Source of the DNA: Aureimonas sp. Leaf324
Lineage (GTDB): Bacteria > Pseudomonadota > Alphaproteobacteria > Rhizobiales > Rhizobiaceae
Assembly (NCBI RefSeq): GCF_001423245.1
Contig: NZ_LMOH01000007.1
Coordinates: forward strand, 96,437-148,755
Direction: 5' to 3'
DNA: 52,319 nt
The translations under genes were made by a program, and so were the position numbers. Under the pieces are notes generated by a model that saw only the letters and a program-made list of their open reading frames with translations, did not search any database and was not told where the DNA came from. Below are positions 18,016 through 30,145 of this stretch, one piece after another (the first letter of the stretch is position 1; each line of letters begins with the position of its first letter).

Positions 18016-18300
18016 ATGGACTTCTCATGGATGGCCTGGACCTGGCCGACCGCCGCCTTCTTCCTCTGCATCTTCGCGCTCATCGCGATGATGGGCGTGT
18101 GGGAGGTGGCGTCGCCCGGCGGCTCGCCGCGGGTCGGGGTGCTCCGCTTCGAGACCACGCGCGGCGACCGCCTGTTCGTCTCGCTGCTCGGCTCGGCGTT
18201 CATCTGCCTCGGCTCGCTGTTCTTCTTTCCCGACGCCCAACTCTGGTGGGCGCTCGGTGTCTGCCTCGTCTTCGCGGGGCTTGTGTTCCGCTTCATCTGA
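18016..18300 (+). CDS. glpU: Small membrane protein GlpU of the glycerol importer
   Basis: The 94-residue protein has three hydrophobic stretches (about residues 11-28, 54-69 and 74-92) and belongs to the DUF2160-type small proteins found between the permease and binding-protein genes of rhizobial glycerol operons. Its exact role in the transporter is unknown; it may be an accessory subunit. ATG 18016 follows a strong GAGGAGGGA. The position between glpQ and glpV is the main support for the name. Confidence 0.85.
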   Translation: MDFSWMAWTWPTAAFFLCIFALIAMMGVWEVASPGGSPRVGVLRFETTRGDRLFVSLLGSAFICLGSLFFFPDAQLWWALGVCLVFAGLVFRFI

Positions 18301-18391
18301 GGCGGCAGAAAACCCCGTCGCGCGCGGCCGGTCGCGCGGGAGGGCTCGTCGGACCGGCCGCAGACTGCATGGCTCTTGGGAGGAGACCGAC

Positions 18392-20131
<1,740 letters not shown>

Positions 20132-20152
20132 TCCACCCGACCTGACAGACGA

Positions 20153-20189
20153 GCGGGAGGGCCGGACGACCGGCCCTCCCGCACCCGTT
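20153..20189 (+). terminator. Terminator-like hairpin between glpV and glpK
   Basis: GCGGGAGGGCCGG (20153-20165) and CCGGCCCTCCCGC (20170-20182) are perfect 13-base arms around an ACGA loop, followed by ACCCGTTTC. It may partly uncouple the importer genes from glpK or protect the highly needed glpV message. Confidence 0.65.
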
Positions 20190-20211
20190 TCAAACCGAAG
20201 GGCTTCGCTTC

Positions 20212-21711
20212 ATGACCGGATACGTGCTGGCGATCGACCAGGGCACGACGTCGTCCCGCGCCATCGTCTTCGACGACAGCTTCCGCGTGGTGGGCGTCGG
20301 ACAGCAGGAGTTCGAGCAGATCCTGCCGCGCTCCGGCTGGGTCGAGCACGACCCGGAAGCGATCTGGCGCTCCGTCGTCGAGACGGTGAAGACGGCGCTC
20401 GCCGACGCCTCGCTCTCGCCACGCGACATCGCCGGCATCGGCATCACCAACCAGCGCGAGACGACCCTGATCTGGGATCGCGACAGCGGCCAGCCCATCC
20501 ACAACGCCATCGTCTGGCAGGACCGGCGCACCGCCGACATCTGCCGGACACTCATGGAGGACGGCGCGGAGGAGACGATCTCCGAGCGAACCGGCCTCGT
20601 GATCGACCCCTACTTCGCCGGCACCAAGATCGCCTGGATGCTCGACAACGTATCGGGCGCACGTGCCAAGGCCGAGGCCGGCAAGCTCGCCTTTGGCACC
20701 GTCGACACGTTCCTTCTCTGGCGCCTGACGGGCGGGCGCGTCCACGCGACTGACGCCACCAACGCCTCGCGCACGATGCTGTTCGATACGGCCCGCAACG
20801 AGTGGGACGACGAACTGCTGCGCCTCCTCAACGTGCCGCGCGCGATCCTCCCCGAAGTGCGCGACTGCGCCGCCGATTTTGGCACGACCGAAGCCTCGCT
20901 CTTCGGCGAGGGCATCCGCATCTGCGGGATCGCCGGCGACCAGCATGCCGCGACGCTCGGCAACGCCTGCTTCCGGCCGGGCATGATGAAGTCGACCTAC
21001 GGCACCGGATGCTTTGCGGTCCTCAACACCGGCACGGAGCGCGTTCGCTCCGCGAACCGGCTTCTCTCGACGATTGCATACCGCCTCGACGGGCAGACGA
21101 CCTATGCGCTGGAAGGATCGATCTTCATCGCTGGCGCTGCCGTCCAATGGCTGCGCGACGGTCTGAAGATCGTGGAGAAGGCGTCCGACACCGGTCCGAT
21201 GGCAACGCGCGCCGACGAGGGGCAGGACGTCTATCTCGTGCCCGCCTTCACCGGCCTCGGCGCGCCTTGGTGGGACGCCGAGGCGCGCGGCGCGATCTAC
21301 GGGCTGACGCGCAACACGGGGCCGAACGAGATCGCCCGCGCCGCCCTGGAAGCCGTCTGCTTCCAGACAGCCGACCTCCTGTCGGCCATGCGCCGCGACT
21401 GGAAGGGCGCGTCCGATACCGTGCTGCGCGTCGACGGCGGCATGGTCGCGAGCGACTGGACGATGCAGCGGCTTGCCGACATTCTCGATGCGCCGGTGGA
21501 CCGGCCGACCGTCCTCGAGACCACGGCGCTCGGCGCCGCCTGGCTGGCGGGGCGTCACTGCGGCGCCTGGCCCGACATGGACGGCTTCTCCGCCCGATGG
21601 CGCCTGGAGCGCCGCTTCGAGCCGGCGATGGGGGCGGTGGAGCGCGGCGCCAAGCTGAAAGGCTGGTCGCAGGCCGTGCGCCGCACACTGACGGAAACGG
21701 TGGCCGGTTAG
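20212..21711 (+). CDS. glpK: Glycerol kinase
   Basis: The 499-residue FGGY-family kinase phosphorylates imported glycerol to sn-glycerol-3-phosphate, the substrate of GlpD. It shows the N-terminal phosphate loop [21 protein letters not shown] and [20 protein letters not shown] with the second phosphate loop, and [20 protein letters not shown] near the C-terminus. Length is normal. It closes the operon 80 bases after glpV, behind a hairpin. A four-carbon polyol kinase (EryA type) is also FGGY-class, but the motifs here are those of GlpK. Confidence 0.95.
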   Translation: MTGYVLAIDQGTTSSRAIVFDDSFRVVGVGQQEFEQILPRSGWVEHDPEAIWRSVVETVKTALADASLSPRDIAGIGITNQRETTLIWDRDSGQPIHNAIVWQDRRTADICRTLMEDGAEETISERTGLVIDPYFAGTKIAWMLDNVSGARAKAEAGKLAFGTVDTFLLWRLTGGRVHATDATNASRTMLFDTARNEWDDELLRLLNVPRAILPEVRDCAADFGTTEASLFGEGIRICGIAGDQHAATLGNACFRPGMMKSTYGTGCFAVLNTGTERVRSANRLLSTIAYRLDGQTTYALEGSIFIAGAAVQWLRDGLKIVEKASDTGPMATRADEGQDVYLVPAFTGLGAPWWDAEARGAIYGLTRNTGPNEIARAALEAVCFQTADLLSAMRRDWKGASDTVLRVDGGMVASDWTMQRLADILDAPVDRPTVLETTALGAAWLAGRHCGAWPDMDGFSARWRLERRFEPAMGAVERGAKLKGWSQAVRRTLTETVAG

Positions 21712-21864
21712 AGGCCGATCGGCAATCGCCATCGTCGAAACGCTGTTCGTCCGACGGCGACGTAACGAGCGCAGTCGATGCCGGCGGCACCGATCGAGAT
21801 CGGCAGTGAAGCCGTCGAGGAAAAGCACCGCCGGGCCGACCCGGCGATCGTTGGAAGCCGCTTC

Positions 21865-23325
21865 TCAGAAGACCGTCACGTCCGTCCCGTCGCGCGGCGA
21901 GGCGATCTGACAGCCGGGATTGAAGAGGTCGCGCGGATCGAGCAACGCCTTGATCCCCGCCAGGATCTCCTGCTGCACCGGCGATCGACGTGCGGCGAAG
22001 TCGTCCCGCTTCAGCCGCCCGATCCCGTGCTCGGCACTGATGCCGCCGTGATAGCGGTCGACGATCGCGTTCAACACCTTCTTGGCGAGCGCGAGCTTGG
22101 CGTCGCGCTCTTCGCGCGGGATGCCGGCCGGCGGCAGGACGTTGAAGTGGATGTTTCCGTCGCCGACATGGCCGTAGGCGACGGGCAGGCAGTCCGGCAA
22201 GCGAAGGGCCATTTCCTGCATGCCCTCCTCGATAAAGGCGGCGACCTTCGACGGCGGCACGGACAGGTCTGTGCGCAGGTGGACGCCGCGCTTCGCCTGC
22301 CCCTCGTTCATCCCGTCACGGATCTGCCAGAGGTCGGCGGCCTGCGCCTCGGACGCCGCAAGGACCCCGTCGGTGACGTAGCCGCGCTCCATCGCAAGCT
22401 CGAAGAAGCGTTCCACCAAGGGCTTCAGATCAAGCGACCCGGTCGCCGACACATCGATCAGCGCATAGGCGGGCGCGGCGGCGATGGTCGGCAGGGCTAG
22501 GGTCGGATCGGCCTCCTTCGCGAGCATCATGCCCTCGGGCGGCACCAGTTCGAAGGCCGACAGGAGATCGCAGCATTCGCGCCGCGCCAGCGCGTAGAGC
22601 GCCATCACGTCGTTGCGGTCGGCCAGCGCCAGGAAAGCGGTTTCGACGCGCGAGGGCTTCGGCACCAGCCGGATCGCAGCCGCGGTGACGAGGCCGAGCG
22701 TGCCTTCGGCGCCGATGAAGAGCTGCTTCAGATCGAGGCCGGAGTTGTTCTTGCGCAGCGTCGACAAGCCGTTCCACACCGTGCCGTCGGCCAGAACCAC
22801 CTCGAGGCCGAGGATCATCTCGCGCGTCATGCCGTAACGCAGGACATTGATGCCGCCGGCATTGGTCGAGATGTTGCCGCCGATCTGGCAGCTGCCCTCC
22901 GCGCCGAGCGACAGCGGAAAGAACAGGTCCTCCGCCTCCCCCGCCTCCTTGATCGCGGCGAGAACGCAGCCCGCCTCGACGACGGCCGAGAAGTCCGCCG
23001 CGTCGATGCCGCGGATGCGGTTCATGCGCTCCATGGATACGACGACATGGCCCCGCGCGCTTGTCGGCAGCGCTCCGAGCACCAGCCCCGTGTTGCCCCC
23101 CTGCGGGACCACCGCCAGCCCATGCTCGGCACAGAAACGCACCATGGCGGAGGCCTCGGCGGTGTCGCCCGGCCGCAGCACGGCGACCGCGCTCCCCTCC
23201 ACGTCGCCGTGCCAGTCGCGTCGGTAGCGCAGCGTGTCGGCGGGATCGGTCAGGACCGAGCGCGGCCCGAAGCGGTCGAGCAAGGTCGCGGCGATGTCGG
23301 TGGCGTCGGTGAGCTTGGTGTCCAT
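21865..23325 (-). CDS. FAD-linked D-2-hydroxyacid dehydrogenase (D-lactate / D-2-hydroxyglutarate dehydrogenase type)
   Basis: The 486-residue protein has the VAO-type FAD domain with PQGGNTGLVLGALP and GGNISTNAGGINVLRYGMTR. The C-terminal domain shows PVAYGHVGDGNIHFNVLPP with metal-binding histidines and GGISAEHGIGRLKRD. Such enzymes oxidise D-lactate, D-2-hydroxyglutarate or longer 2-hydroxyacids and pass electrons to an acceptor flavoprotein or quinone. ATG 23325 follows GGGAGGG; a longer frame to 23436 was rejected as unmatched. It lies 71 bases after the response-regulator gene on the same strand, which suggests coexpression. The substrate is not decided by the sequence; the neighbouring sugar importer and lactonase hint at a sugar acid. 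Confidence 0.87.
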   Translation of the reverse strand: MDTKLTDATDIAATLLDRFGPRSVLTDPADTLRYRRDWHGDVEGSAVAVLRPGDTAEASAMVRFCAEHGLAVVPQGGNTGLVLGALPTSARGHVVVSMERMNRIRGIDAADFSAVVEAGCVLAAIKEAGEAEDLFFPLSLGAEGSCQIGGNISTNAGGINVLRYGMTREMILGLEVVLADGTVWNGLSTLRKNNSGLDLKQLFIGAEGTLGLVTAAAIRLVPKPSRVETAFLALADRNDVMALYALARRECCDLLSAFELVPPEGMMLAKEADPTLALPTIAAAPAYALIDVSATGSLDLKPLVERFFELAMERGYVTDGVLAASEAQAADLWQIRDGMNEGQAKRGVHLRTDLSVPPSKVAAFIEEGMQEMALRLPDCLPVAYGHVGDGNIHFNVLPPAGIPREERDAKLALAKKVLNAIVDRYHGGISAEHGIGRLKRDDFAARRSPVQQEILAGIKALLDPRDLFNPGCQIASPRDGTDVTVF

Positions 23326-23396
23326 GGTCTTGACCCTCCCGGTTTCGCCGGGAATGCACCCGCCGGGCGTTCGATACAAGCCTCGCAGGTTGCGCC

Positions 23397-24137
23397 TCAG
23401 GCGGCGGGGGGCCTCGCGCCCGTCCTCTCCAGCCATGCCTGCAATTCGGCCTCGGCCTGGTCGAGCCCGGCGCGGTTCAGGAGCCTGCGCATCAGAGCGA
23501 GGCTGACGCAGCGCGTGCGCAGGTTGAAAAGATCGGCACCGCCTGCGCCGTCATAGGCGCCGACCTTCTCATACACCTGCTGCAGCCGGTTCTGCACGCT
23601 GCGCAGCGAGATGCCGCGCCGCTCGGCGATCATCCGGTCCGTCAGGCCGAGGGCGAGATCGACCAGCACCTCATACTCGACGTCGGACAACCCCTCCGAG
23701 CGATTGGCGGCCTTCTGCTGCACGCCGCGGATCTCGCGGTCGATCACGCACTGGCCTTCGACGAAGACACCTTTCAAAGCCAGTCCGAGCCGCTCCTCCG
23801 ACGCTGACTTCAGGATGTATCCGTAGGCCGCGCCCGCCGGCACGATGCGCGAGACACCGCGCACATAGGCCTCGTCCGCGTAGTTCGACCAGAAAATGAT
23901 GCTGGTGTCGGGCCGGTCGCGCCACAGGGAGCGGGCCATCTCGACGCCGGTGCGGCGGGGCATCTGGAGATCCACCACGATCGCGCGGGCCTCGTGCCGC
24001 CGGGCGAGCTTCTCGCCCTCCTCCCCGTCCGCCGCCTCGATCAGGCTGCGCCCCGGCAGGACCGAACGGATCACGTCGCGCAGGAAGGCGCGATGCACGG
24101 CGTCGTCCTCGACGAGAAGAATGTCATCGGCGCTCAA
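23397..24137 (-). CDS. LuxR/NarL-family response regulator
   Basis: The 246-residue protein has an intact receiver domain: EDD (10-12), phospho-acceptor Asp56 in VVDLQMP and Lys110 in YILKSAS. The C-terminal LuxR helix-turn-helix is LSDVEYEVLVDLALGLTDRM-IAERRGISLRSVQNRLQQVY. The start is a TTG at 24137 that overlaps the kinase stop codon (TTGA), with GGAGGG eight bases upstream. No ATG is available in frame near the first receiver strand. The overlap means kinase and regulator are coupled. The likely targets are the TTGCGGG elements in front of its own operon and the divergent sugar importer. Confidence 0.9.
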   Translation of the reverse strand: MSADDILLVEDDAVHRAFLRDVIRSVLPGRSLIEAADGEEGEKLARRHEARAIVVDLQMPRRTGVEMARSLWRDRPDTSIIFWSNYADEAYVRGVSRIVPAGAAYGYILKSASEERLGLALKGVFVEGQCVIDREIRGVQQKAANRSEGLSDVEYEVLVDLALGLTDRMIAERRGISLRSVQNRLQQVYEKVGAYDGAGGADLFNLRTRCVSLALMRRLLNRAGLDQAEAELQAWLERTGARPPAA

Positions 24138-25402
24138 CGGACGGCCCTCCGCTCGATCGGCAGAACGAGCGACATCAGCGTCCCCCGGCCGCCCGGCAGT
24201 CCGTCGAGGAAGAAGCTCGCCGAGATCAGTCGTGCGCGCGTCTGCATGTTGCGGATGCCGCCGACGCGGCGCCGCTGCGGCATGGGCGCGAAGCCCACCC
24301 CGTCGTCGCGCACCTCGATCTGCAGGGCCGCGTCGCCGGAGGTTCCCACACGGACCTCGATTCGCGACGGGTCGGCGTGGCGCGCGGCGTTGTTGACCGC
24401 CTCCTGCACGATACGGAACAGGGCGACACGGAGCGCCGGATCGAGCGTATCGACAAGGCCACCGCTCGTATCCGCCAATTGCCACTCGATCCCGCTGTCG
24501 CCGAGAGCCCGCCCGAGAAAGTCCTCGACGCCCTCGGCGAAACCGAAAAGCTCGAGGACGTTCGGGCGGGCGTCGTCGATGATCCGCCGCAACTCGTCGA
24601 CGCAGCGATGCAATCCGACGATCGCCGGCGACAGGCTGTCGGGATCCACCGGCCCTTCGCGCAGCGCCTCCAGACGTCGGACGATGCGCGTCAGGTCCGC
24701 CAGCGTCTGGTCATGGAGATCCATGCCGATGCGCTGGCGCTCACGCTCCAGTTCCTCGGTCAGGCGCAGCGCCCCCTCGCGCAGGCCCTCCTCGCGGGCC
24801 CGCCCCTCCGCCTCCTCGATGGCGAGGCGGCGCGTCTCCTGGCTGGCGCGCAGGGCATAGAAGTAGGGGGCCAGGAGGTCCGCAACATGCCGCGCCAAGG
24901 CCGCATCGCCCTCGCCGTAGAAGTCGGTGTCGTGCTTGGAACAGGAAAAGGCGCCGATCACCTCGCCGCGCACGAGAAGCGCGGTGTGGATGCGCGAACG
25001 CAGGTTCTGGTCGAAGATCGGGTGATTGAAGGCGCCCTCGAAGCGAAAGCGCGGGTCGAGCGTCGCGTCCCCCGTCCGCATCAGGTGGGTCTCGCCCTGA
25101 AGGATGCTGCGGATCGGGCTTCCGGAGACGGGAACGGGATGCGGGTTCAGGCTCCAGTCCGTGTGGAGGCCGGCCTCGTAGGCCGCGTGGATCGTACCCT
25201 CCGAACCGAGGAGGCAGATGTCGAGATGGTCGTGCGGGAGGACGTCGCCGAGTTCGGCCGAAACCGCCTGGATCGCCGCCTGGAAGTCGAGATGCCCTGC
25301 CATCGCGCGCGAGATGCGAAGAAGGTGGCCGAACACGGCCTCCGAACCCGGCACGGCTCGGACGGGCGCTTCGGCGGGCAGGACGTTGCGGGCAAGGGTC
25401 AT
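24134..25402 (-). CDS. Soluble GAF-domain histidine kinase (NarL/HisKA_3 class)
   Basis: The 422-residue protein has an N-terminal GAF sensor domain (about 30-185), a coiled-coil linker (about 186-222), a HisKA_3 dimerisation domain with DLHD and phospho-acceptor His230, and a C-terminal ATPase domain (EAVNNAARHA, RDDGVGF, GGIRNMQTRARL). No transmembrane segment is present, so it senses a cytoplasmic signal. ATG 25402 begins in front of TLARNVLPAE. It overlaps the cognate response regulator. The divergent gene cluster encodes a sugar importer and lactonase, so the imported sugar or its product is a plausible signal; this is inference. Confidence 0.9.
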   Translation of the reverse strand: MTLARNVLPAEAPVRAVPGSEAVFGHLLRISRAMAGHLDFQAAIQAVSAELGDVLPHDHLDICLLGSEGTIHAAYEAGLHTDWSLNPHPVPVSGSPIRSILQGETHLMRTGDATLDPRFRFEGAFNHPIFDQNLRSRIHTALLVRGEVIGAFSCSKHDTDFYGEGDAALARHVADLLAPYFYALRASQETRRLAIEEAEGRAREEGLREGALRLTEELERERQRIGMDLHDQTLADLTRIVRRLEALREGPVDPDSLSPAIVGLHRCVDELRRIIDDARPNVLELFGFAEGVEDFLGRALGDSGIEWQLADTSGGLVDTLDPALRVALFRIVQEAVNNAARHADPSRIEVRVGTSGDAALQIEVRDDGVGFAPMPQRRRVGGIRNMQTRARLISASFFLDGLPGGRGTLMSLVLPIERRAVR

Positions 25403-25508
25403 GGCCCGATCGCATCATGTTTGCGGGCGCGCCGCCAGCCCGCAACGCGCGGTCGAGGGTGGAAGCGATGCACGACGTTTGCGGGAACCCGCAAAAGCAT
25501 TGCGCAAA
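25386..25508. promoter_or_regulatory. TTGCGGG repeat cluster between the kinase and the sugar importer
   Basis: TTTGCGGG-AA-CCCGCAAA (25478-25495) is an inverted repeat with a two-base centre. A second, wider inverted pair is TTTGCGGG (25420-25427) and CCCGCAA (25439-25445). Further related elements are GTTGCGGGCAA (25385-25395) and TTGCGCAA (25500-25507). LuxR-type regulators bind short inverted repeats of this kind, so this is the best candidate site for the adjacent response regulator. Confidence 0.55.
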
Positions 25509-25632
25509 TCGGGTTGGACATCGGCCTTCGCGGCGTTCCACACTGCGCTTCGGCCGTCGGGAGCGGCCAAGCCTCGCGCGTCTCGCGCCGGGCCGGATGG
25601 GAGGGCCGATGCGGCCCATGGGAGGACAACTG

Positions 25633-26646
25633 ATGCTGAAGCATCTTCTGATGGCCGGCACGGCCGCCGCATGCCTTTTCGCCGCCGGCTCGGCCTTCGC
25701 CGACACCGCGGACAAGACCATCGCCCTGTCGAACAACTATGCCGGCAACTCCTGGCGCCAGGCGATGCTGCAGAGCTGGAAGACGGTTACCGACGAGGCC
25801 GTCGCGGACGGCGTCGTCAAGTCGGCCGACGCCTTCACGACCGCCGAGAACCAGGCGACCGAGCAGGCCGCGCAGATCCAGAACATGATCCTGCAGGGCT
25901 ACAGCGCCATCGTCATCAACGCCGCATCGCCGACCGCTCTGAACGGTGCGGTCAAGGAGGCCTGCGACGCGGGGATTATCGTCGTGTCGTTCGACGGCAT
26001 CGTCACCGAGCCCTGCGCCTGGCGCGTCGCGGTCGACTTCAAGAAGATGGGCTCGGGCCAGCTCGACTACCTCGCCAAGCGCTATCCCGAGGGCGGCAAC
26101 CTGCTCGAGATCCGCGGCCTCGCCGGCACCTCGGTCGATACCGAGATTCACGAGGGCATCGCGGCGGGCGTCGCGGCCAACCCCAAATTCAAGATCGTCT
26201 CCGAGGTCCAGGGCGACTGGACGCAGACCGTGGCCCAGAAGTCGGTCGCGGGCGTCCTGCCGAGCATCCCGCAGGTCGTCGGCGTGGTGACGCAGGGCGG
26301 CGACGGGTTCGGCGCGGCGGAAGCCTTCACCGCCGCCGGGCGTCCGACGCCCACCATCATCATGGGCAACCGCCAGGATGAGCTCGCCTGGTGGAAGCAG
26401 CAGAAGGACAAGGACGGCTACGAGACCATGTCGGTCTCGATCGCGCCGGGCGTCTCGACGCTGGCCTTCTGGGTCGCGCAGCAGATCCTCGACGGGCAGG
26501 ACGTCCCGAAGGATCTCGTGGTGCCCTTCCTGTCGATCGATCAGGCCGGGCTCGAGGAGTCGCTGAAGACGACGCCGGAAGGCGGCGTCGCCAATGTCGA
26601 GTACAGCCAGGACGACGCCAAGAAGGTGATCGCCGAGGCGAAGTGA
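25633..26646 (+). CDS. Sugar ABC transporter periplasmic binding protein (RbsB-like)
   Basis: The 337-residue protein carries a signal peptide ([20 protein letters not shown], then FA-DTADK) and a type I periplasmic binding fold of the ribose/galactose class ([44 protein letters not shown]). It binds a sugar or polyol in the periplasm for the downstream importer. ATG 25633 is chosen because GGAGGAC stands directly upstream; ATG 25609 is in frame but has no clear site. It leads a five-gene plus-strand operon. The ligand is not identifiable by eye. Confidence 0.9.
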   Translation: MLKHLLMAGTAAACLFAAGSAFADTADKTIALSNNYAGNSWRQAMLQSWKTVTDEAVADGVVKSADAFTTAENQATEQAAQIQNMILQGYSAIVINAASPTALNGAVKEACDAGIIVVSFDGIVTEPCAWRVAVDFKKMGSGQLDYLAKRYPEGGNLLEIRGLAGTSVDTEIHEGIAAGVAANPKFKIVSEVQGDWTQTVAQKSVAGVLPSIPQVVGVVTQGGDGFGAAEAFTAAGRPTPTIIMGNRQDELAWWKQQKDKDGYETMSVSIAPGVSTLAFWVAQQILDGQDVPKDLVVPFLSIDQAGLEESLKTTPEGGVANVEYSQDDAKKVIAEAK

Positions 26647-26716
26647 CGCGAAGCGGCGGAGGACGCGCCTCGCCCTTCGCCGCCCGCTTCCGCGACCCGA
26701 TTTCGAGAGCTGCTCC

Positions 26717-28222
26717 ATGATGCCATCCGACGGCGGCCCTGCGCCCGCCCACGCATCCGCACGCCCGTTGGTGGACCTTCGCGGCGTCGCGAAGGCTTAC
26801 GGCGCCGTGCGCGCGCTCGGCGGCGTCGACTTCGCGATCGCACCGGGCGAATGCGTCGGCCTCGCCGGCCACAACGGCGCCGGCAAGTCGACGCTGATGC
26901 AGGTGCTGGCCGGCAACGTGCGGCCCGATGCGGGGGCGCTGTCGGTCTCGGGATCGGACGAGACGGGCCGCTATTCCGTCGAGCGCGCGGGCAAGCTCGG
27001 GGTGCGCTGCGTCTTTCAGGAACTGTCGCTCTGCCCGAACCTGACGGTGACCGAGAACGCGCGCGTCCGGCACCCCTTCCTCAAGGGCTTCGGCTGGCGC
27101 AAGCGCGCCGCGCGGCTCATCACCGGACAGCTCGATACGATCTTTCCGGGACATGGCATCCGGCCGGGCGACCTCGTCTCGGACCTCGCTCTCGGCCAGC
27201 GGCAGATGGTGGAGATCGCGACGGTCTTCGCAGCCGGCGAGACGCCGCTCTCGCTCGTCATTCTCGACGAGCCGACGTCCTCCCTCGATGCCCAGGTGGC
27301 GAGCCAGCTGCTCGCGCATGTCCGGCGCTTCGTGGAAGGCGGCGGCAGCGTCGTTCTCATTTCGCATATCCTCGGGGAAATCCTCCAGACCTGCGACCGC
27401 ATCACCGTCATGAGCGACGGCAAGGTGGTCGCCGACCGACCCGCCCGCGATTTCACCCGCCATTCGCTGGTGGAGGCGATGGGCCATGTCGCGCACGGAT
27501 CGGAAGAGACCGCCGAGGTGACCGCCGCCGCGCGCTCGGCGGCGCCGATCGTCGCGGCCGCCGCGCCGCCGCGCCAGGGCAACGGTCGCCGCGTCGAGGC
27601 GCGCCGCGGCGAGATCATCGGGCTCGGTGGCCTCGCCGGCCACGGACAGACCGCCCTCCTCGTCCTCCTCCAGAACGCGTCCACCGGACACTCGCGCTTT
27701 GCCGAACTGAAAGGCCGGACCGCCTTCGTGGCCGGCGACCGGCAGACCGACGGTGTGTTCCCCCTCTGGTCGATCGGCGGCAACGTCACGGTTCGGTCGC
27801 TGAAAGCCATGAGCCGCTTCGGGCTCATCGACGCCCGGGCTGAGCGGACCATGGAGGAGGAGTGGAAGGCGCGCATCGCGATCCGCACCCCCGACATGGC
27901 CAACGGCATCCTCACCTTGTCGGGCGGCAACCAGCAGAAGGCGCTGTTCGCACGCGCGCTCGCCTCCGACGCCGAGATCGTGCTGATGGACGACCCGATG
28001 CGCGGGGTCGACATCGGCACCAAGCAGGAGGTCTACGCGCTGATCCGCGCGGAGGCCGCCAAGGGCCGCACCTTCCTCTGGTACACGACGGAGTTCGGCG
28101 AGTTGCGCGCCTGCGACCATGTCTATGTCTTCCGGTCGGGACGCATCGTCGCCGACATGGCCCGCAGCGAACTGTCGGAGGCGCGCGTCCTGCAATCCTC
28201 CTTCGAGGAGAGCGCGGCATGA
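26717..28222 (+). CDS. Sugar ABC transporter fused ATP-binding protein (RbsA-like)
   Basis: The 501-residue protein contains two ATPase domains in tandem. The first has Walker [10 protein letters not shown], a degenerate signature SDLALGQRQ and Walker [13 protein letters not shown]. The second has a degenerate Walker A region (GLAGHGQT), signature [15 protein letters not shown] and Walker [13 protein letters not shown]. Mixed consensus and degenerate motifs are normal for this CUT2 class. An alanine-rich linker (about residues 268-288) joins the domains. It energises the two permeases that follow; its stop overlaps the first permease start (ATGA). Confidence 0.92.
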   Translation: MMPSDGGPAPAHASARPLVDLRGVAKAYGAVRALGGVDFAIAPGECVGLAGHNGAGKSTLMQVLAGNVRPDAGALSVSGSDETGRYSVERAGKLGVRCVFQELSLCPNLTVTENARVRHPFLKGFGWRKRAARLITGQLDTIFPGHGIRPGDLVSDLALGQRQMVEIATVFAAGETPLSLVILDEPTSSLDAQVASQLLAHVRRFVEGGGSVVLISHILGEILQTCDRITVMSDGKVVADRPARDFTRHSLVEAMGHVAHGSEETAEVTAAARSAAPIVAAAAPPRQGNGRRVEARRGEIIGLGGLAGHGQTALLVLLQNASTGHSRFAELKGRTAFVAGDRQTDGVFPLWSIGGNVTVRSLKAMSRFGLIDARAERTMEEEWKARIAIRTPDMANGILTLSGGNQQKALFARALASDAEIVLMDDPMRGVDIGTKQEVYALIRAEAAKGRTFLWYTTEFGELRACDHVYVFRSGRIVADMARSELSEARVLQSSFEESAA

Positions 28223-29163
28223 CGCGTTCGGCCGCCCTCGCCCGGACCCTTCGCGATCTGCTTCCGCCGATCTCTCTGGCGCTCCTTCTCGTCGCGATCT
28301 TCGTCATCCAGCCGCGCGCGATGAGCTATCTCGGCCTGTCGTTGATGCTCAACCTCGCGCTGCCGATCGCGCTCGCGACGATGGCGCAGCTCTGCGTCAT
28401 CGCGGTCAACGATCTCGACCTGTCGATCGGCGGCTTCGTATCCTTCGTCGCCTGCATCGGCGCGACGCTGATGAACGACGCGCCGCTCTACGGCATTCTC
28501 GCGCTCGTCGGCTGCATCGGAGTCTACGCGCTGCTCGGCGCGCTGATCCACCTGCGCAACCTGCCGTCGATCGTCGTGACGCTCGGCATGAGCTTCGTCT
28601 GGCTCGGCGCCGCCGTGCTGCTCCTGCCGAGCCCCGGCGGCACCGCCCCGGCCTGGCTCTCCGGCCTCGTGAAGCTGAAGACGCCGCTCGTGCCGCTCGC
28701 CATCATCGCGAGCGCGCTGCTCGCCGTCGCGGGGCATTTCCTCTTGATGCGTTCGTCCTTCGGCGTGGTGCTGCGCGGCGCCGGCGGCAATCCGCAGGCG
28801 GTCCAGCGCGCCGGCTGGTCGCTCCTGCGCGCCAAGATGACGATGTATGCGCTCTGCGGGTTCTTCGGTGTCCTCTCCGGGCTTGCCCTCGTCGGGCTCA
28901 CCACGTCGGCCGATGCCAACATCGCCCTTCGCTACACGCTCCTGTCGATCGCGGGCGTGATCCTGGGCGGCGGCGAGTTCACCGGTGGGCGCATCTCGCC
29001 GATCGGCGCGGTGCTCGGCGCCCTAACGCTGACGCTCGCGGGCTCGCTCCTGTCGTTCCTGCGCATCTCGCCGGACTGGCAGATCGGGGCACAGGGGGCG
29101 ATCCTGATCGTGGTGCTGGCGCTGCGCGCCCTCGTCAACCGCGTGGAAAGGCAGGCGGCATGA
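28219..29163 (+). CDS. Sugar ABC transporter permease (RbsC-like), first copy
   Basis: The 314-residue integral membrane protein has about eight to ten hydrophobic segments and the CUT2 permease motifs [19 protein letters not shown] and [22 protein letters not shown]. It starts at the ATG overlapping the ATPase stop codon and ends overlapping the second permease. With that paralogue it probably forms a heterodimeric channel; most ribose-type importers use one permease gene. Confidence 0.9.
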   Translation: MTRSAALARTLRDLLPPISLALLLVAIFVIQPRAMSYLGLSLMLNLALPIALATMAQLCVIAVNDLDLSIGGFVSFVACIGATLMNDAPLYGILALVGCIGVYALLGALIHLRNLPSIVVTLGMSFVWLGAAVLLLPSPGGTAPAWLSGLVKLKTPLVPLAIIASALLAVAGHFLLMRSSFGVVLRGAGGNPQAVQRAGWSLLRAKMTMYALCGFFGVLSGLALVGLTTSADANIALRYTLLSIAGVILGGGEFTGGRISPIGAVLGALTLTLAGSLLSFLRISPDWQIGAQGAILIVVLALRALVNRVERQAA

Positions 29164-30134
29164 AGAGCGCGACCACTCCCTCCCCGGCAACCCGCCGGGC
29201 CGGTGCGAGCCGCCCCTGGATCTTCTCGTTCCTCGGCGCGGGCGCGGTGTTCCTCGCGACCATCGCTTTCACCGGCGGCACGGGCGCCGGGCAGATCCTC
29301 TCCACCGCCCTCACCTTCGCGACGATGTACGTGATCGTCGGCCTCGGCCAGATGTTCGTCATCACGACAGGGCCGGGCAATGTCGATCTTTCGATCCCCT
29401 CGACGATCGCGCTCGCGGGCGCCGTCTCGATGACGGTCATGGGCGGCAGCGACGCGATGATCCTGCCGGGGCTCCTCACCGCGCTCGGGGTCGGCGTCGC
29501 GGTCGGCTGCTTCAACTTCGCGCTGATCCGTCTCCTTCAGATCCCGCCGATCATCGCGACCCTTTCGGCGAGCTTCCTGATCCAGTCGGTCGCCATCGCC
29601 TACGGCCGGGGCCTGCGCGTGCGCCCACCGGAAGCCTTCGGCGACTTCACCACCGGCCGCATCCTCGGCATCCCCTATCTCGCGATCGCGACGCTCGCGC
29701 TCTGCATCCTGATGGGCGTCGTCCTCCATCGCACCGTCTACGGCCGGTCGATCGCCGCGATCGGGCAGAACGCACGCGCCGCCTCGCTGGCGGGCATTCC
29801 CGTCGAGCGACTGCGCTGGGTGACCTACGTCCTATCGGCCGTCCTTGCGGGCCTCTGCGGCGCGGTCCTCGCCGGCTTCTCCGGCGGCTCGTCGCTCAAC
29901 ATGGGCGAGGAGTATCTCCTCGCCTCGATCGCCGTGGTGGTGGTGGGCGGATCGTCGGTCTCGGGGGGCCAGTCGAACGTGCCGGGCCTCTGGGGCGCGT
30001 CGATCTTCCTCTACCTCCTCGTCACGATGCTCAACACGTTCGGCGTCGGCGCAGGGCTGCGGCTGCTGCTCACCGGCCTGATCATCATCGCCATCATTAC
30101 GATCGCCGGCGGTCCGAAGACCGGGCGCAACTGA
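29160..30134 (+). CDS. Sugar ABC transporter permease (RbsC-like), second copy
   Basis: The 324-residue permease has the same fold as its upstream neighbour, with GPGNVDLSIPSTIALAGAVS as the family motif, VYGRSIAAIGQNARAASLAG and VVVVGGSSVSGGQSNVPGL. ATG 29160 overlaps the stop codon of the first permease. It is divergent enough from the first copy to suggest an old, specialised pair. The lactonase gene starts 11 bases after its stop codon. Confidence 0.9.
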   Translation: MKSATTPSPATRRAGASRPWIFSFLGAGAVFLATIAFTGGTGAGQILSTALTFATMYVIVGLGQMFVITTGPGNVDLSIPSTIALAGAVSMTVMGGSDAMILPGLLTALGVGVAVGCFNFALIRLLQIPPIIATLSASFLIQSVAIAYGRGLRVRPPEAFGDFTTGRILGIPYLAIATLALCILMGVVLHRTVYGRSIAAIGQNARAASLAGIPVERLRWVTYVLSAVLAGLCGAVLAGFSGGSSLNMGEEYLLASIAVVVVGGSSVSGGQSNVPGLWGASIFLYLLVTMLNTFGVGAGLRLLLTGLIIIAIITIAGGPKTGRN

Positions 30135-30145
30135 GGAATTCGTCC

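Noticed and set aside
21712-21864. Possible small gene between glpK and the D-2-hydroxyacid dehydrogenase
   Set aside because: No frame with a ribosome site or recognisable sequence, and no convincing terminator; left as plain intergenic DNA.
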